Source: a virus. Taken from it: a stretch of DNA of 24,580 nucleotides. The notes under the pieces were generated by a model. The model was not told the DNA's origin. It did not search any database and was given only the letters and a program-made list of their open reading frames with translations. Below are positions 1 to 7,181 of this stretch, piece after piece. Each line of letters opens with the position of its first letter. Positions within the stretch are counted from its first letter, which is position 1. The position numbers and the translations under genes are program-made. The stretch lies in IMG/VR virus record IMGVR_UViG_3300032241_000904, positions 1 to 24,580 of that record, one strand, 5' to 3'.

Positions 1-2
1 TG

Positions 3-764
3 ATCAATCAGGATTTGGCCAGTTGGTTCGTTCAAACCAGTCAGTTGTTGGGCAACTGTTATAGAGTAGGCAATCAAATTATTGACAGTCTTCTTGCCAA
101 GACCGGAACCGACAAATTGATTGCAGAAGAAATAGCCTATATTGAAACCGTAAATAATCAGTTGGCCCTGTTGAAAATGCCAATCATTGAAATGCCAACC
201 AACTGGTACGATCAACGACAACTAAACAAGTTGCATAAGGACTGGGGCGAAACAAGACAACGATGGCCTAAACTCACTGAGTTGTTCTATAAAATTGATA
301 CTAAAATATATGAAGCATATCAAGAAATGAATTGTCATATACATCTCATTGAGGACTCGTTTACTTATCGATTCCAAGATCCTACCCATTGGCGAGTCGC
401 CAATCCCTTAAAGGATAACTGTTATAACTGGGAAGTATGTCACCTTTACATAACTTATCCTGGGCATGGTCGAGAAGCATTTGAAAAATTTAAGAACATG
501 GATATCTACGACGATATTTACAGAGACAATGTAAATTGGGACAATGTAGATGGCCAGTTGGGGCTAAATTTAGTCAGACCTTACAAAGAAACTCCACCAC
601 AAGAATTTTTAAAATGGTGCCAAGAAAAAGATTTAATTCCGCATACCAAGACACTACCATTGGCCAATCTGGTCAACTGGAAAGAAAATTTAACCAAGGC
701 TAGACAAATCATTACAAAAAATCTTACAATACAAGATAACTATTTTTCTTTAGAATTAGCATAG
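3..764 (+). CDS. Unidentified protein, 5' end cut by window edge
   Basis: The reading frame is open from the first bases of the window, so the real start is probably upstream; the first possible in-frame initiator here is a TTG at 15. About 253 codons are visible. The protein is rich in Trp, Tyr and Asn, has no signal peptide or membrane segment, and shows no motif I can assign. Two stretches, around residues 120-150 and 175-190 counted from the TTG, are dense in aromatic and acidic residues (for example YNWEVCHLY and DNVNWDNVDGQLGLNLVRPY), which suggests a folded globular domain. Its TAG stop shares one base with the GTG start of the uvsW gene, so the two are translationally coupled. No function is proposed. 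Confidence 0.8.
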   Translation: MNQDLASWFVQTSQLLGNCYRVGNQIIDSLLAKTGTDKLIAEEIAYIETVNNQLALLKMPIIEMPTNWYDQRQLNKLHKDWGETRQRWPKLTELFYKIDTKIYEAYQEMNCHIHLIEDSFTYRFQDPTHWRVANPLKDNCYNWEVCHLYITYPGHGREAFEKFKNMDIYDDIYRDNVNWDNVDGQLGLNLVRPYKETPPQEFLKWCQEKDLIPHTKTLPLANLVNWKENLTKARQIITKNLTIQDNYFSLELA

Positions 765-2224
765 TGCGAACAGCTACAATCATAATCCGTGACGAAGTAA
801 ACATTAAGATCGAAGGACTTGAACTTGATGCTCGTCGTGCTTTGGTCAATGCGTTCAAATATGATGTGCCAGGCGCACGGTACTTGCCAGCAGTTCGTCT
901 TGGACGTTGGGACGGTAAGGTATCATATTTTCAATTGGGTGGTAGCACTTATGTAAATCTGTTACCTGAGATCGTTCCTATCTTGGAAAAGTTCAACTAT
1001 GACATTGAACTGGATGATCAACGCGACTACTCGGTCAATTTTGCTTTCGAACCAGTGACAGAGCAATCATTTAGTCATGTAGTCTGGCCTAAAGGTCACC
1101 CAATGGAAGGGCAACCCATGGAGTTGCGCGACTACCAAGTTGAAATTATCAACAATTTCCTTGAGAATCCACAATGTATCCAGGAGATTGCCACAGGTGC
1201 AGGCAAGACTGTAATCACAGCCGCACTGAGCAATGCAGTAGCACCCTACGGTAGAACCATTGTTATTGTGCCTAACAAGAGCCTAGTAACACAAACCGAA
1301 AAAGACTACATCAACATGCAACAGGATGTGGGTGTTTACTTTGGTGACCGCAAGGAATGGGGGCGCCAGCATACCATCTGCACCTGGCAAAGCCTAAATG
1401 TGCTATTAAAAAATACCAAGTCGGGTGTAGGCGATTGTACCATACAAGAATTCTTAGAAGATGTGGTGTGTGTTATAGTTGACGAAGTACACATGGCCAA
1501 AGCCGACGCACTCAAGACTTTACTCACAGGGGTAATGAGCCGTATACCTTTGCGTTGGGGACTCACAGGAACTATACCCAAAGAACCATTTGAATTTCAA
1601 GCCCTAAAGTGCAGTCTTGGCCCAGTGATCAATCAACTCAGTGCCAGTGAACTACAGGACCGCGGAGTGCTGGCACAGTGCCATGTGAACATTGTGCAGT
1701 TGGTCGACCACGCCGAGTTTGCCAACTATCAGAGTGAATTAAAGTTCCTATTAGAAGAACCCGACAGATTAGATACTATTGCACGCCTGGTAAAACAAGT
1801 AAATGCCACAGGCAATACTCTGGTCTTGGTGGATCGTATTGCAGCCGGACAAGGTCTGATTGAACGACTAGGCGATAATGCAGTTATGGTTTCAGGTGCA
1901 ACCAAAGCAAAGGCGAGACAAGATGAATATGATGAAGTGGCCGATGCTACTGGTAAAATTATTGTGGCAACTTATGGTGTGGCCGCTGTGGGTATTAATA
2001 TTCCTCGTATCTTTAATTTGGTGCTTGTGGAGCCAGGCAAGAGTTTCGTCCGCGTCATACAAAGTATTGGTCGCGGCATCCGCAAGGCTGAGGATAAAGA
2101 TCACGTGCAAATCTGGGACGTAACTTCGACCTGTAAGTTTGCCAAACGTCACCTGACCAAAAGAAAAACTTTTTATCGTGAAGCAAATTATCCGTTTACA
2201 CAGGAAAAGTTAGAATGGAAATAA
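764..2224 (+). CDS. uvsW: UvsW-like superfamily 2 DNA/RNA helicase
   Basis: In T4, UvsW unwinds R-loops and branched DNA, closing origin-dependent replication and driving recombination-dependent replication and fork repair. The 486 residues are close to the usual length of about 500. The N-terminal domain carries the family signature around residues 36-55 (PGARYLP, LGRWDGKVSYF). The helicase core follows in order: Walker A ATGAGKT at 143-149, DEVH box at 240-243, motif III LTGT at 267-270, and arginine-finger motif VI QSIGRGIRK at 433-441. All key residues are intact. The start is GTG, overlapping the previous stop by one base; the product begins with the beta-strand-rich N-terminus expected of the family, so no other start is needed. 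A sigma70-like promoter lies directly after the stop. Confidence 0.95.
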   Translation: MRTATIIIRDEVNIKIEGLELDARRALVNAFKYDVPGARYLPAVRLGRWDGKVSYFQLGGSTYVNLLPEIVPILEKFNYDIELDDQRDYSVNFAFEPVTEQSFSHVVWPKGHPMEGQPMELRDYQVEIINNFLENPQCIQEIATGAGKTVITAALSNAVAPYGRTIVIVPNKSLVTQTEKDYINMQQDVGVYFGDRKEWGRQHTICTWQSLNVLLKNTKSGVGDCTIQEFLEDVVCVIVDEVHMAKADALKTLLTGVMSRIPLRWGLTGTIPKEPFEFQALKCSLGPVINQLSASELQDRGVLAQCHVNIVQLVDHAEFANYQSELKFLLEEPDRLDTIARLVKQVNATGNTLVLVDRIAAGQGLIERLGDNAVMVSGATKAKARQDEYDEVADATGKIIVATYGVAAVGINIPRIFNLVLVEPGKSFVRVIQSIGRGIRKAEDKDHVQIWDVTSTCKFAKRHLTKRKTFYREANYPFTQEKLEWK

Positions 2225-2227
2225 AGG

Positions 2228-2255
2228 TTGCACAACTTACAAAATGTGCTATAAT
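2228..2255 (+). promoter_or_regulatory. Sigma70-like promoter, TTGCAC-16-TATAAT
   Basis: The -35 box TTGCAC is at 2228-2233 and a consensus -10 TATAAT at 2250-2255, with a 16 bp spacer. The spacer region holds a short inverted repeat, GCACA at 2230-2234 and TGTGC at 2245-2249, which could be an operator or chance. Transcription would begin near 2262, exactly where the ATG of the next gene lies, so the message may be leaderless. The site lies in one of the few gaps of this cluster, which supports it being real. Confidence 0.65.
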
Positions 2256-2261
2256 AACATT

Positions 2262-2762
2262 ATGAGAATACTAACACTAGACAATCAACCATTTGATCTG
2301 GACCACTTGCCAGAAGAAGTAGACGACATGCGTTTTGCTATCTTTGATAACAGCAGTCCACAAGAACCCGACTATCACTATATTCCGTTAATATTCTTAG
2401 AAAGTTTTACAGCACCTGCCTTGGTCTTGCGCATTGGCAACAACAAAATACGCATGCCCGTAGACTGGCAAATCTTAATTGGCGAACCTGACCTGGGTGA
2501 CTTAGAAGTCCTGCCCTTGACTTCGATCAACGATCGCGGCTTTAAGGCGTTTCAATTCAATCCACTTTCGAGCTTTAGGCCCAGTTTCTTAGACATTGAA
2601 ATCATCGATGTGTATCAGGAAGTTTCCTGGTATGCACCCAAACTCAAAAACGGACAGATGTTGTGTGTGCCAGTTGGCGACGGTGACAAACCTGACTGTG
2701 TATATTTTGTCAAGGACATCAGTCGTAACTGTGAAGTAGTAGACTATAACAAGGCCTGGTAA
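2262..2762 (+). CDS. Conserved T4-like phage protein of unknown function (166 aa)
   Basis: I do not know a function, but from memory this protein type recurs beside uvsW in aquatic T4-like phages. It is soluble and acidic, with no signal peptide, membrane segment or nucleotide-binding motif. Distinctive blocks are LPEEVDDMRFAIFDN near residue 17, IPLIFLESF, and MPVDWQILIGEPDLGDLEVLPLTS in the middle third, ending in EVVDYNKAW. An upstream in-frame ATG at 2244 sits inside the promoter, between the -35 and -10 boxes, and would not be on the message, so I use 2262. No Shine-Dalgarno sequence lies before 2262. Its TAA stop overlaps the next ATG (TAATG). The promoter position suggests early expression. 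Confidence 0.85.
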   Translation: MRILTLDNQPFDLDHLPEEVDDMRFAIFDNSSPQEPDYHYIPLIFLESFTAPALVLRIGNNKIRMPVDWQILIGEPDLGDLEVLPLTSINDRGFKAFQFNPLSSFRPSFLDIEIIDVYQEVSWYAPKLKNGQMLCVPVGDGDKPDCVYFVKDISRNCEVVDYNKAW

Positions 2763-2971
2763 TGAAAGATCAATACAATGTAGAATCCACTGGGGTAGTA
2801 GCTGTTACGCCAGCAGAGAAAGTATCAACCAACACAGCCGAACAACGCAAGATAGCCAATTTAGAATCAGAACTACATGCCTGTACGCAAGAGTTGGCAC
2901 GTCTACGCAGAGACATGTCCAGACTCAAAAGTGATGTATCCGACATAGTAGCGGCCTTACGCAATGGATAA
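2762..2971 (+). CDS. Small coiled-coil protein, unknown function
   Basis: This 69-residue protein has a Thr/Val/Ala-rich first third and a heptad-like helix from about residue 28 to 67 (IANLESELHACTQELARLRR, then DMSRLKSDVSDIVAALR), with leucine, isoleucine or valine at spaced positions typical of a coiled coil. It begins in a TAATG overlap with the preceding gene, and its stop lies inside the next gene, so it is the second cistron of a tightly coupled set. A dimeric or trimeric adaptor role is plausible. The product has no catalytic motif and I cannot name a family. Confidence 0.75.
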   Translation: MKDQYNVESTGVVAVTPAEKVSTNTAEQRKIANLESELHACTQELARLRRDMSRLKSDVSDIVAALRNG

Positions 2972-3410
2972 GTTATCAATTGGAAACGAGATGGCCGAGT
3001 TTGATCGTAAGAATCGTACCTTCTACGACAGCCTAACCGACGAGGAACGAAAAAAGTTCAGTAACTTTCTTATGATTCGTTGGGGGAGCAGTATACAGGG
3101 TGACGCTGAATTGCAAGACTACTATGTACGCAGTTGTAATCACTATCTTAACAAGAGATTTTTTGATATCAATCGGCATCCTAAACTACAATGGTTATGC
3201 GCCACAGCAGTTAGTCCGGGTCTAGGAACACAGCGGCATCAATGGATTGCTCCTCGTAAAAAAGAAGCCGGGGTATCGGGCATACGCAAGCAGTTGGCTG
3301 AACTGTACCCACACTACAAGGACGACGAAATCGCCCTAATGTCTGAACTCAACACCAAAAAAGAGATTGATGCATACTTGAAACAAGCAGGACAGGAGAC
3401 AAAGAAATGA
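2964..3410 (+). CDS. Probable clamp-loader small subunit (T4 gp62-like)
   Basis: In T4, gp62 is the single non-ATPase subunit of the gp44/gp62 clamp loader that places the gp45 sliding clamp on DNA. This 148-residue protein resembles, from memory, the short gp62-type proteins of aquatic T4-like phages: an N-terminal FDRKNRTFYDSLTDEERKKF helix, a central FFDINRHPKLQWLCATA segment, a basic linker, and a C-terminal LYPHYKDDEIALMSELNTKK block followed by a lysine-rich tail. T4 gp62 is 187 residues, so this is somewhat short. The ATG at 2964 overlaps the preceding stop; an alternative ATG at 2991 would remove nine residues. The matching ATPase gp44 and clamp gp45 are not in the window, so the assignment rests on sequence style and the replication-type neighbourhood only. 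Confidence 0.5.
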   Translation: MDKLSIGNEMAEFDRKNRTFYDSLTDEERKKFSNFLMIRWGSSIQGDAELQDYYVRSCNHYLNKRFFDINRHPKLQWLCATAVSPGLGTQRHQWIAPRKKEAGVSGIRKQLAELYPHYKDDEIALMSELNTKKEIDAYLKQAGQETKK

Positions 3411-3628
3411 TATGGCCTTTTAAAACCAAACCCAGAACAGAAACAAAAGTTCCTGAATTTACAGATATCAAGTTTGGTGTTCATCTTTATAAACCGCAAA
3501 TTGATATAACTCCACACGAGGTAGCACTGCTATTGCCCATGTTCCGTACCGGATGGGGGCTTATAAATTATCAACCTTATGTTGAAAAAAATAACCTTAC
3601 AAGACACTTTGTCAAAGTAGAAGAATGA
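3407..3628 (+). CDS. Hypothetical protein, 73 aa
   Basis: This is a short soluble protein beginning MIWPFKTKP, with a basic N-terminus and an amphipathic middle (EVALLLPMF). It starts inside an ATGA overlap with the preceding gene and its own stop overlaps the ATG of the zinc-finger gene, so coding status is supported mainly by its place in an unbroken chain of coupled genes. I recognise no motif, signal peptide or membrane segment. An overlapping reading frame on the opposite strand (3314-3517) has no supporting start signal and spans two genes. Confidence 0.7.
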   Translation: MIWPFKTKPRTETKVPEFTDIKFGVHLYKPQIDITPHEVALLLPMFRTGWGLINYQPYVEKNNLTRHFVKVEE

Positions 3629-4299
3629 AGTATACCTGCCAGTATTGTCGGAAAGACTTTATGAAAGAGTCCAGTCTTGCGGTGCATTCATGCGAACCGC
3701 GGCGCCGTCGCATGGAAAAAGACGAACCAGGTGTGCGGCTAGGATTTCACGCTTATATCAAGTTTTACGAACTTACACAGGGTAGTGCTCGACTAAAAAC
3801 CTTCGATGACTTTGCTGATAGCCCTTACTACCGGGCCTTTGTGAAGTTTGGTCGTTATTGCGTGGACATACGTGCTGTCAATCCTGAACAGTTTGTTCGA
3901 TGGGTATTGAAACAAAATAAAAAACTAGATCACTGGGCCAAAGATTCAGTCTATACAGAATATCTGACCGACTACTTGCGTGTGGAGAATGTGAATGATG
4001 CTCTGGCCCGTGCCATTGAATTTGGTATTGATTGGTCAGAACAAACAGGTAACCCTCCGCACGATTGCCTGCGTTATGGCAATAGCAATGCCATGTCCTA
4101 TGCTGTGACCACAGGCCGTATCAGTCCCTGGGTGATTTACAACTGTGAGTCTGGTCAGAAGTTCCTAAGTGAGTTGGATGCCACACAAATTGCCATGATC
4201 TGGCCCTACATTGATTCGGACTTTTGGATGAAAAAGTTTCGAGACTATCCAGCCGATCAAGAGTATACAAAAGAAATCCTACAGAAAGCAGGTTGGTAA
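3625..4299 (+). CDS. Zinc-finger protein, unknown function (224 aa)
   Basis: The first 25 residues form a small zinc-binding motif of C2H2-like layout: C5-x2-C8, then H21-x-C23, with the hydrophobic positions usual for a classical finger. It is followed by a strongly basic stretch, RRRRM, that could contact nucleic acid. The remaining 190 residues are helical and rich in aromatics (for example SPYYRAFVKFGRYC and WVIYNCESGQKF) and end in EILQKAGW. I recall similar proteins in aquatic T4-like phages with no assigned function. The genes before and after are coupled by four-base and one-base overlaps. The setting among replication-type genes suggests a DNA- or RNA-binding role; this is inference. 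Confidence 0.8.
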   Translation: MKYTCQYCRKDFMKESSLAVHSCEPRRRRMEKDEPGVRLGFHAYIKFYELTQGSARLKTFDDFADSPYYRAFVKFGRYCVDIRAVNPEQFVRWVLKQNKKLDHWAKDSVYTEYLTDYLRVENVNDALARAIEFGIDWSEQTGNPPHDCLRYGNSNAMSYAVTTGRISPWVIYNCESGQKFLSELDATQIAMIWPYIDSDFWMKKFRDYPADQEYTKEILQKAGW

Positions 4300-5009
4300 T
4301 GATATTGTATTGTAATAGCGATAGCTATGGAGTAATGAGCACAACCAAAAATAGATACAGTGAATATCTTGGGGAATTGCTGAAAACAAATACAGTAATC
4401 AACAATGGGCTATCCGGATCATGTAATGCTCGTATTATACGAACAACAGTAAGAGATATTCTGGACCTAAGAAAAAACAACAACGACTCAATTCTAGCAG
4501 TTATATGTTTAGGAAGCATGATCAGGAACGAGTGGTGGAATGTCGATAAAACATTACCAGCTGGTTTTAAGGATGGACATTTTGAAAGTTTTCAAATACA
4601 CGGAATACACGGTATTGAAAATAATCAACGCTTGCCATATTATCGTTATGCTCAAGAATGGTATCGTCATTATGATGACGAAGCAGAACAAACAAACTTT
4701 TTAAAAGAGTTGGTAATGTTAACCAGTTTTTTGAAACAACAAAATGTCAATTACATCATGTTTGCTGGTAACAATGTAACTTATAAGCTAATAGACTATC
4801 AGGATATTTTTATTAAATCATTTTCGGATTATGTATACAGTGATCCTAGAATTCTTAATTTAAATACATTTAGTTTTACACAGTATTGTTTAGAAAAACA
4901 ACATGTTCCGTTTGATTTTGATCAATGGGGTAATCACGGACATCACGGTGATTTGGCTCATAAAGATTTTGCAAATTTCCTTTTTGACCACTATAATACA
5001 TTACTATGA
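4299..5009 (+). CDS. SGNH/GDSL-like hydrolase-fold protein
   Basis: SGNH-fold enzymes are esterases or acyl-hydrolases, often acting on glycans or lipids. This 236-residue protein shows the block order of the fold: an N-terminal strand leading to NSDSYG (residues 6-11, nucleophile candidate S9 in place of the GDS serine), a block II-like NNGLSGSCNARI segment carrying Gly and Asn, an ICLGSMIRNEWW block III candidate, and near the C-terminus DQWGNHGHHGDLAHKDFANFL with several His as the catalytic His candidate. The open frame extends upstream to 4224, but that portion lies inside the zinc-finger gene; the ATG at 4299 overlaps that gene's stop and places the nucleophile strand at the N-terminus. 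The substrate is unknown. Activity is not certain because the motifs diverge from consensus. Confidence 0.7.
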   Translation: MILYCNSDSYGVMSTTKNRYSEYLGELLKTNTVINNGLSGSCNARIIRTTVRDILDLRKNNNDSILAVICLGSMIRNEWWNVDKTLPAGFKDGHFESFQIHGIHGIENNQRLPYYRYAQEWYRHYDDEAEQTNFLKELVMLTSFLKQQNVNYIMFAGNNVTYKLIDYQDIFIKSFSDYVYSDPRILNLNTFSFTQYCLEKQHVPFDFDQWGNHGHHGDLAHKDFANFLFDHYNTLL

Positions 5010-5584
5010 GTGCAGATATTGACCTGGACCTGGCTGACAGAGACCAAGTACTAAAGCTAATTCGGGCCACACCGGCACGCCAACTACATCAAGGGCAAGT
5101 GCGTAGACACAACTCGGGTGTGTATGTGACCGACATTCCGTATGATCCTGTAAATCAGTGTGCTGCTATCGACTATGAACAGGCAGAACAACTGGGATAC
5201 TTCAAAATTGACCTGTTGAACATGTCAGTATATCAACTGATCAAAAACCCCGAACACTACGAAACCATGTTGGGTCAAGAACCCACGTGGTCAAAACTAT
5301 GGACCGATACTGCCTGGGCCAAACAATTGGTACACGTGGGTAACTATACAGATTTATTACAGGCAATGCGACCGGATTCTATACCTAGAATGGCAGCATT
5401 TATCAGTATTATTCGCCCAGGCAAGGCACACTTACAAAACAGGCCGTGGGCAGAAGTGTTTGAATCAGTGTGGGATGGTGATGATTCACGAGGGTTTGTG
5501 TTCAAACATGCACATGCTATCGGCTATGCGGCCTTGGTGGCCTTGCATATGAACCTACTCAGTCAAGACGTCTTACAAGTGTAA
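5006..5584 (+). CDS. Mini-protein related to DNA polymerase III alpha (DnaE palm/fingers), probably non-catalytic
   Basis: Four motifs of C-family replicative polymerases occur in the right order in only 192 residues: RRHNSGVY at 33-40 (compare the HAGGVVI block), YFKIDLLN at 65-72 (compare KFDFLGL, whose Asp is the third catalytic carboxylate), IIRPGK at 135-140 (compare RPGP), and FKHAHAIGYAA at 166-176 (compare FxKSHxxAYA). Spacing between the first three is close to that in DnaE; about 100 residues before the fourth appear to be removed. The PHP domain, the first two catalytic aspartates and the C-terminal clamp and OB regions are absent, so DNA synthesis by this protein alone is not expected. 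I recall homologues in aquatic T4-like phages. It could bind DNA or modulate a host or phage replication protein. The stop lies 26 bases inside a convergent minus-strand gene. Confidence 0.7.
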   Translation: MSADIDLDLADRDQVLKLIRATPARQLHQGQVRRHNSGVYVTDIPYDPVNQCAAIDYEQAEQLGYFKIDLLNMSVYQLIKNPEHYETMLGQEPTWSKLWTDTAWAKQLVHVGNYTDLLQAMRPDSIPRMAAFISIIRPGKAHLQNRPWAEVFESVWDGDDSRGFVFKHAHAIGYAALVALHMNLLSQDVLQV

Positions 5585-5936
5585 TACTTTTACGTTTGCT
5601 TTTCTTACGTGCCATTTCACTTAGACTACAGGCAGGGCCGTGCATGATTTCCAGGTCTTTATTGACAAAAGTACGCAGGTATCCACGGAACAGATCCCAC
5701 TCGCCTTTGAGGAATATGTTGATGGGTATACTACGATTGCTTTCCCACCACCAAATATTGGCCAACTCTAAGAATTTGCGCTTTTCTTCTACACTTTGAA
5801 TACTGCCAAAGTCATAGATAGTGGTGATTATGTCATCACGATTTTGTATAATACCCACATATTCGTGAGTGGCGTAGACACACAAGGTGATAAACGGGTA
5901 TTTGTCGGCCAATTGTGTGAAGATATTGTCTGTCAT
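5559..5936 (-). CDS. Minus-strand conserved hypothetical protein, 125 aa
   Basis: No + strand gene occupies most of this stretch, and this frame fills it with normal composition. The protein begins MTDNIFTQLADKYPFITLCV, has a central KFLELANIWWWESNRSIPINIFLKGEW block, and ends in a highly basic tail (EMARKKSKRKSITLVRRLD) that suggests nucleic-acid or RNA polymerase contact. I recall proteins of this style in aquatic T4-like genomes, always unannotated. A late-promoter-like CATAAATA lies on the same strand at 5953-5946, nine bases before the ATG; there is no clear Shine-Dalgarno sequence, so the message would be nearly leaderless. The 3' end overlaps the convergent DnaE-like gene by 26 bases. 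Confidence 0.75.
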   Translation of the reverse strand: MTDNIFTQLADKYPFITLCVYATHEYVGIIQNRDDIITTIYDFGSIQSVEEKRKFLELANIWWWESNRSIPINIFLKGEWDLFRGYLRTFVNKDLEIMHGPACSLSEMARKKSKRKSITLVRRLD

Positions 5937-5945
5937 AATCAGGAA

Positions 5946-5953
5946 TATTTATG
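5946..5953 (-). promoter_or_regulatory. Late-promoter-like element CATAAATA (minus strand)
   Basis: Read on the minus strand this is CATAAATA, one base from the T4 late consensus TATAAATA, and it ends nine bases before the ATG of the 125-residue minus-strand gene. It forms a divergent pair with the + strand CTAAATA at 5984-5990 in a 60-base intergenic region. Confidence 0.45.
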
Positions 5954-5983
5954 AGACCAAATTTGGCACCGCGACCAAATCCA

Positions 5984-5990
5984 CTAAATA
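5984..5990 (+). promoter_or_regulatory. Late-promoter-like element CTAAATA
   Basis: CTAAATA sits just before the structural gene that begins at 5997, with six bases between the motif and the ATG. In T4, late transcription starts a few bases after TATAAATA, so the message would have almost no leader. From memory, CTAAATA is the form of the late motif reported in marine T4-like phages. Confidence 0.55.
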
Positions 5991-5996
5991 AGCTGT

Positions 5997-7181
5997 ATGT
6001 ATTCAACCGAAGTGTATATCTATCAGCAGTTAACCCGGGTCCTGGCGCTGGACAGCACAGACCCCAATATCTTTACCTACAGGTATAATCCCGTGTACTC
6101 CAAAATCTTGACCATAAACAAAGGTGTTGACAATGTGTTGCTATTTCAGTTTGTTAACCAAAACGAAAAACCAGTCAATGTGACTGGTAGCACTTTCATG
6201 TTCCGCCTGCTCAACACCGAAGGCACAGTGATTTTACTAGAACAACCCATGGTCATATTGAATGGTCCCGCAGGTCAAGTTAAAGTTACATTGAGTACTC
6301 CAGACCTATTAGATGTGTTAGCACAGCCAGCCAGTTACAGTATCACCAGAGCCAGCGGCGTATTAAATGAAGCAGTATTCACTGATGCGCAGTCAGGTGC
6401 CCGTGCTCCTTGTAACATTGTAAATTCAGTCTTGCCACAGTATGTACCCAGTGCACCATTAACTATACCTACTGTTAAAATGAGTGCCCAGGGCAGCCCC
6501 GATGGCACCAGCTACGACAACTATCCTGGAGCCGATTGGTACTGGGGTGGAAACCCCAACGGTGCCAACTACTGGAATTCGTTTTTAAATACAGAATACT
6601 ACAGCAGTTTCGTTGTGCCCAAATATCCAGTGACCACAGTGCAGATGACCTTGGATGGATACACTGGTACTATCAAAGCACAGGCAGCAGAAGACTACCA
6701 ATCGGTCCCTTACAATGTGCCATTGGGGGTCAATCTAGATAATCCAACTGGAGCCGAAAGCATTACCTATTACAACTATACTGGAACCATTTATCTCAAC
6801 ATAATTGGTTGGTATCCCTTGGTTCGACTCTGCTTCAACAACAGTATTTTTGCTGTACCGGGCGGTAATGGCGTTCCGGCACAGGCCTATGCCGCTTGTA
6901 CCGACGGCATGGTCACTAATATTACAGTTCAAAATGCCGGACAAGGTTATCTAGCACCACCCAAGATTAACATTGTGGGCGATGGCGCTGGTGCCACTGC
7001 CGAAGCCACCATCAGCGACACTGGTAGTATCGAAAGTATTACTGTAACCAACGGTGGATCTGGCTACTGGCTGATGCCCAATGCCGGCATCAACACACCT
7101 TATTATCCAGTGGCACCCAGTCAACAAGGTGCAATGGTTATCATCAGCACCGGTTATGTCTTGGATCTGTTCTACAGATAA
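5997..7181 (+). CDS. Baseplate/tail structural protein with BppU-like N-terminus
   Basis: This 394-residue protein is probably part of the tail tip or a fibre attachment. Residues about 38-130 resemble the N-terminal domain of phage baseplate upper proteins: a strand-rich segment beginning TINKGVDNVLLFQFVNQ, followed by PVNVTGSTFMFRLLNTEG and a GPAGQVKVTLSTPDLL block. The middle is rich in Gly, Tyr, Asn and Pro. Near the C-terminus (about 305-360) are repeats of the type GQGYLAPPKINIVGDGAGATAEA and SIESITVTNGGSGY, a strand-turn pattern common in phage fibre and baseplate proteins. There are few charged residues and no enzyme motif. It is preceded by a late-promoter motif and followed at once by an SGNH-like gene, which may act with it at the cell surface. 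Confidence 0.75.
   Translation: MYSTEVYIYQQLTRVLALDSTDPNIFTYRYNPVYSKILTINKGVDNVLLFQFVNQNEKPVNVTGSTFMFRLLNTEGTVILLEQPMVILNGPAGQVKVTLSTPDLLDVLAQPASYSITRASGVLNEAVFTDAQSGARAPCNIVNSVLPQYVPSAPLTIPTVKMSAQGSPDGTSYDNYPGADWYWGGNPNGANYWNSFLNTEYYSSFVVPKYPVTTVQMTLDGYTGTIKAQAAEDYQSVPYNVPLGVNLDNPTGAESITYYNYTGTIYLNIIGWYPLVRLCFNNSIFAVPGGNGVPAQAYAACTDGMVTNITVQNAGQGYLAPPKINIVGDGAGATAEATISDTGSIESITVTNGGSGYWLMPNAGINTPYYPVAPSQQGAMVIISTGYVLDLFYR

Noticed and set aside
2244-2261. Upstream in-frame ATG for the gene after uvsW
   Set aside because: It lies between the -35 and -10 boxes of the likely promoter and would not be transcribed from it.
4224-4298. Longer N-terminus for the first SGNH-like protein
   Set aside because: It lies wholly within the zinc-finger gene and displaces the nucleophile strand from the N-terminus; ATG 4299 gives the normal one-base overlap.
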